Assembly (NCBI GenBank): GCA_031216915.1
Contig: CM062292.1
Location: forward strand, 202,451,262-202,515,261
Direction of reading: 5' to 3'
Source of the DNA: Pictodentalium vernedei
Lineage: Eukaryota; Mollusca; Scaphopoda; Dentaliida; Dentaliidae
DNA: 64,000 bases
The position numbers and the translations under genes are program-made. Positions within the stretch are counted from its first letter, which is position 1, and each line of letters opens with the position of its first letter. The notes below the pieces were generated by a model. The model was given only the letters and a program-made list of their open reading frames with translations. It ran no database searches and was not told where the DNA came from. This document shows, in pieces, positions 63,930 through 64,000 of this stretch.

Positions 63930-64000
63930 AGAGTTTTGGGTTTTTTTTAACATGGGTATAAACGATCGGCTAGATTTGACTTTATATCCATGTTGCAGTC
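63930..64000 (+). repeat. T-family repeat, cut by window end
   Basis: gggtataaacgatcggctag and atttgactttatatccatgt match the 3' half of the T-family; the tail lies beyond the window. Confidence 0.65.

Overview
This is eukaryotic, repeat-rich, non-coding DNA from an animal genome. I see no convincing host exon in either strand. The best guess is a lophotrochozoan, probably a mollusc and possibly a bivalve. The reasons are ~168-170 bp tandem repeat cores inside short non-autonomous elements (like the 'pearl' and Helitron-related elements described from bivalves), many fold-back MITEs, tRNA- and 5S-derived SINEs, and DIRS retrotransposons. The taxon is inference.

Left third (1-29.4 kb). The centrepiece is an apparently complete DIRS-type tyrosine-recombinase retrotransposon at 4734-11863. 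It has inverted terminal repeats, a Gag-like ORF, an overlapping reverse transcriptase/RNase H ORF, a tyrosine recombinase ORF with its R-H-R-Y residues, and an internal complementary region that reproduces the joined element ends. It sits in one unit of a 2.09-kb tandem duplication. The second unit (13459-15548) is empty at the same site, so the element ends can be read to the base. A second, broken DIRS copy (17400-24379) carries an internal gag duplication and a ~1.3-kb deletion of the RT core. It interrupts an array of ~169-bp tandem repeats. A 1.43-kb block (15591-17024) reappears at 28018-29441. A decayed Tc1-like transposase gene (about 1160-2149) and a tRNA-derived SINE (2359-2698) lie upstream.

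Middle (29.4-50 kb). This part is mostly anonymous AT-rich DNA. It holds fold-back MITEs flanked by TTAA, a SINE with target-site duplications (36300-36662), and a pogo-like MITE. Two non-autonomous elements are nested: one with a tandem-repeat core (41667-44051) is inserted in another (41557-44649). A near-complete but inactivated Tc1/mariner element (44773-46344) and a duplicated hairpin-bearing repeat (47620-48310) follow.

Right (50-64 kb). Here a short repeat family is dense and shares its 3' tail with the SINEs. There is an internally deleted Tc1 element (52771-53855), two more tandem-core elements (53943-55258 and 55264-56075), and a nest of MITEs four deep (58040-59244). A perfect ~58-bp-arm palindrome (59314-59430) and a 5S-rRNA-headed SINE on the minus strand (63526-63887) complete the region.

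The window reads as layered insertions whose order can often be worked out. The most notable pattern not captured by standard labels is a shared design in at least six otherwise different elements: a stem-loop at the left end, a tandem-repeat core in most, then a right-end copy of the left stem arm, a small palindrome and a T-rich tail. The stem sequences differ between elements but match within each one.
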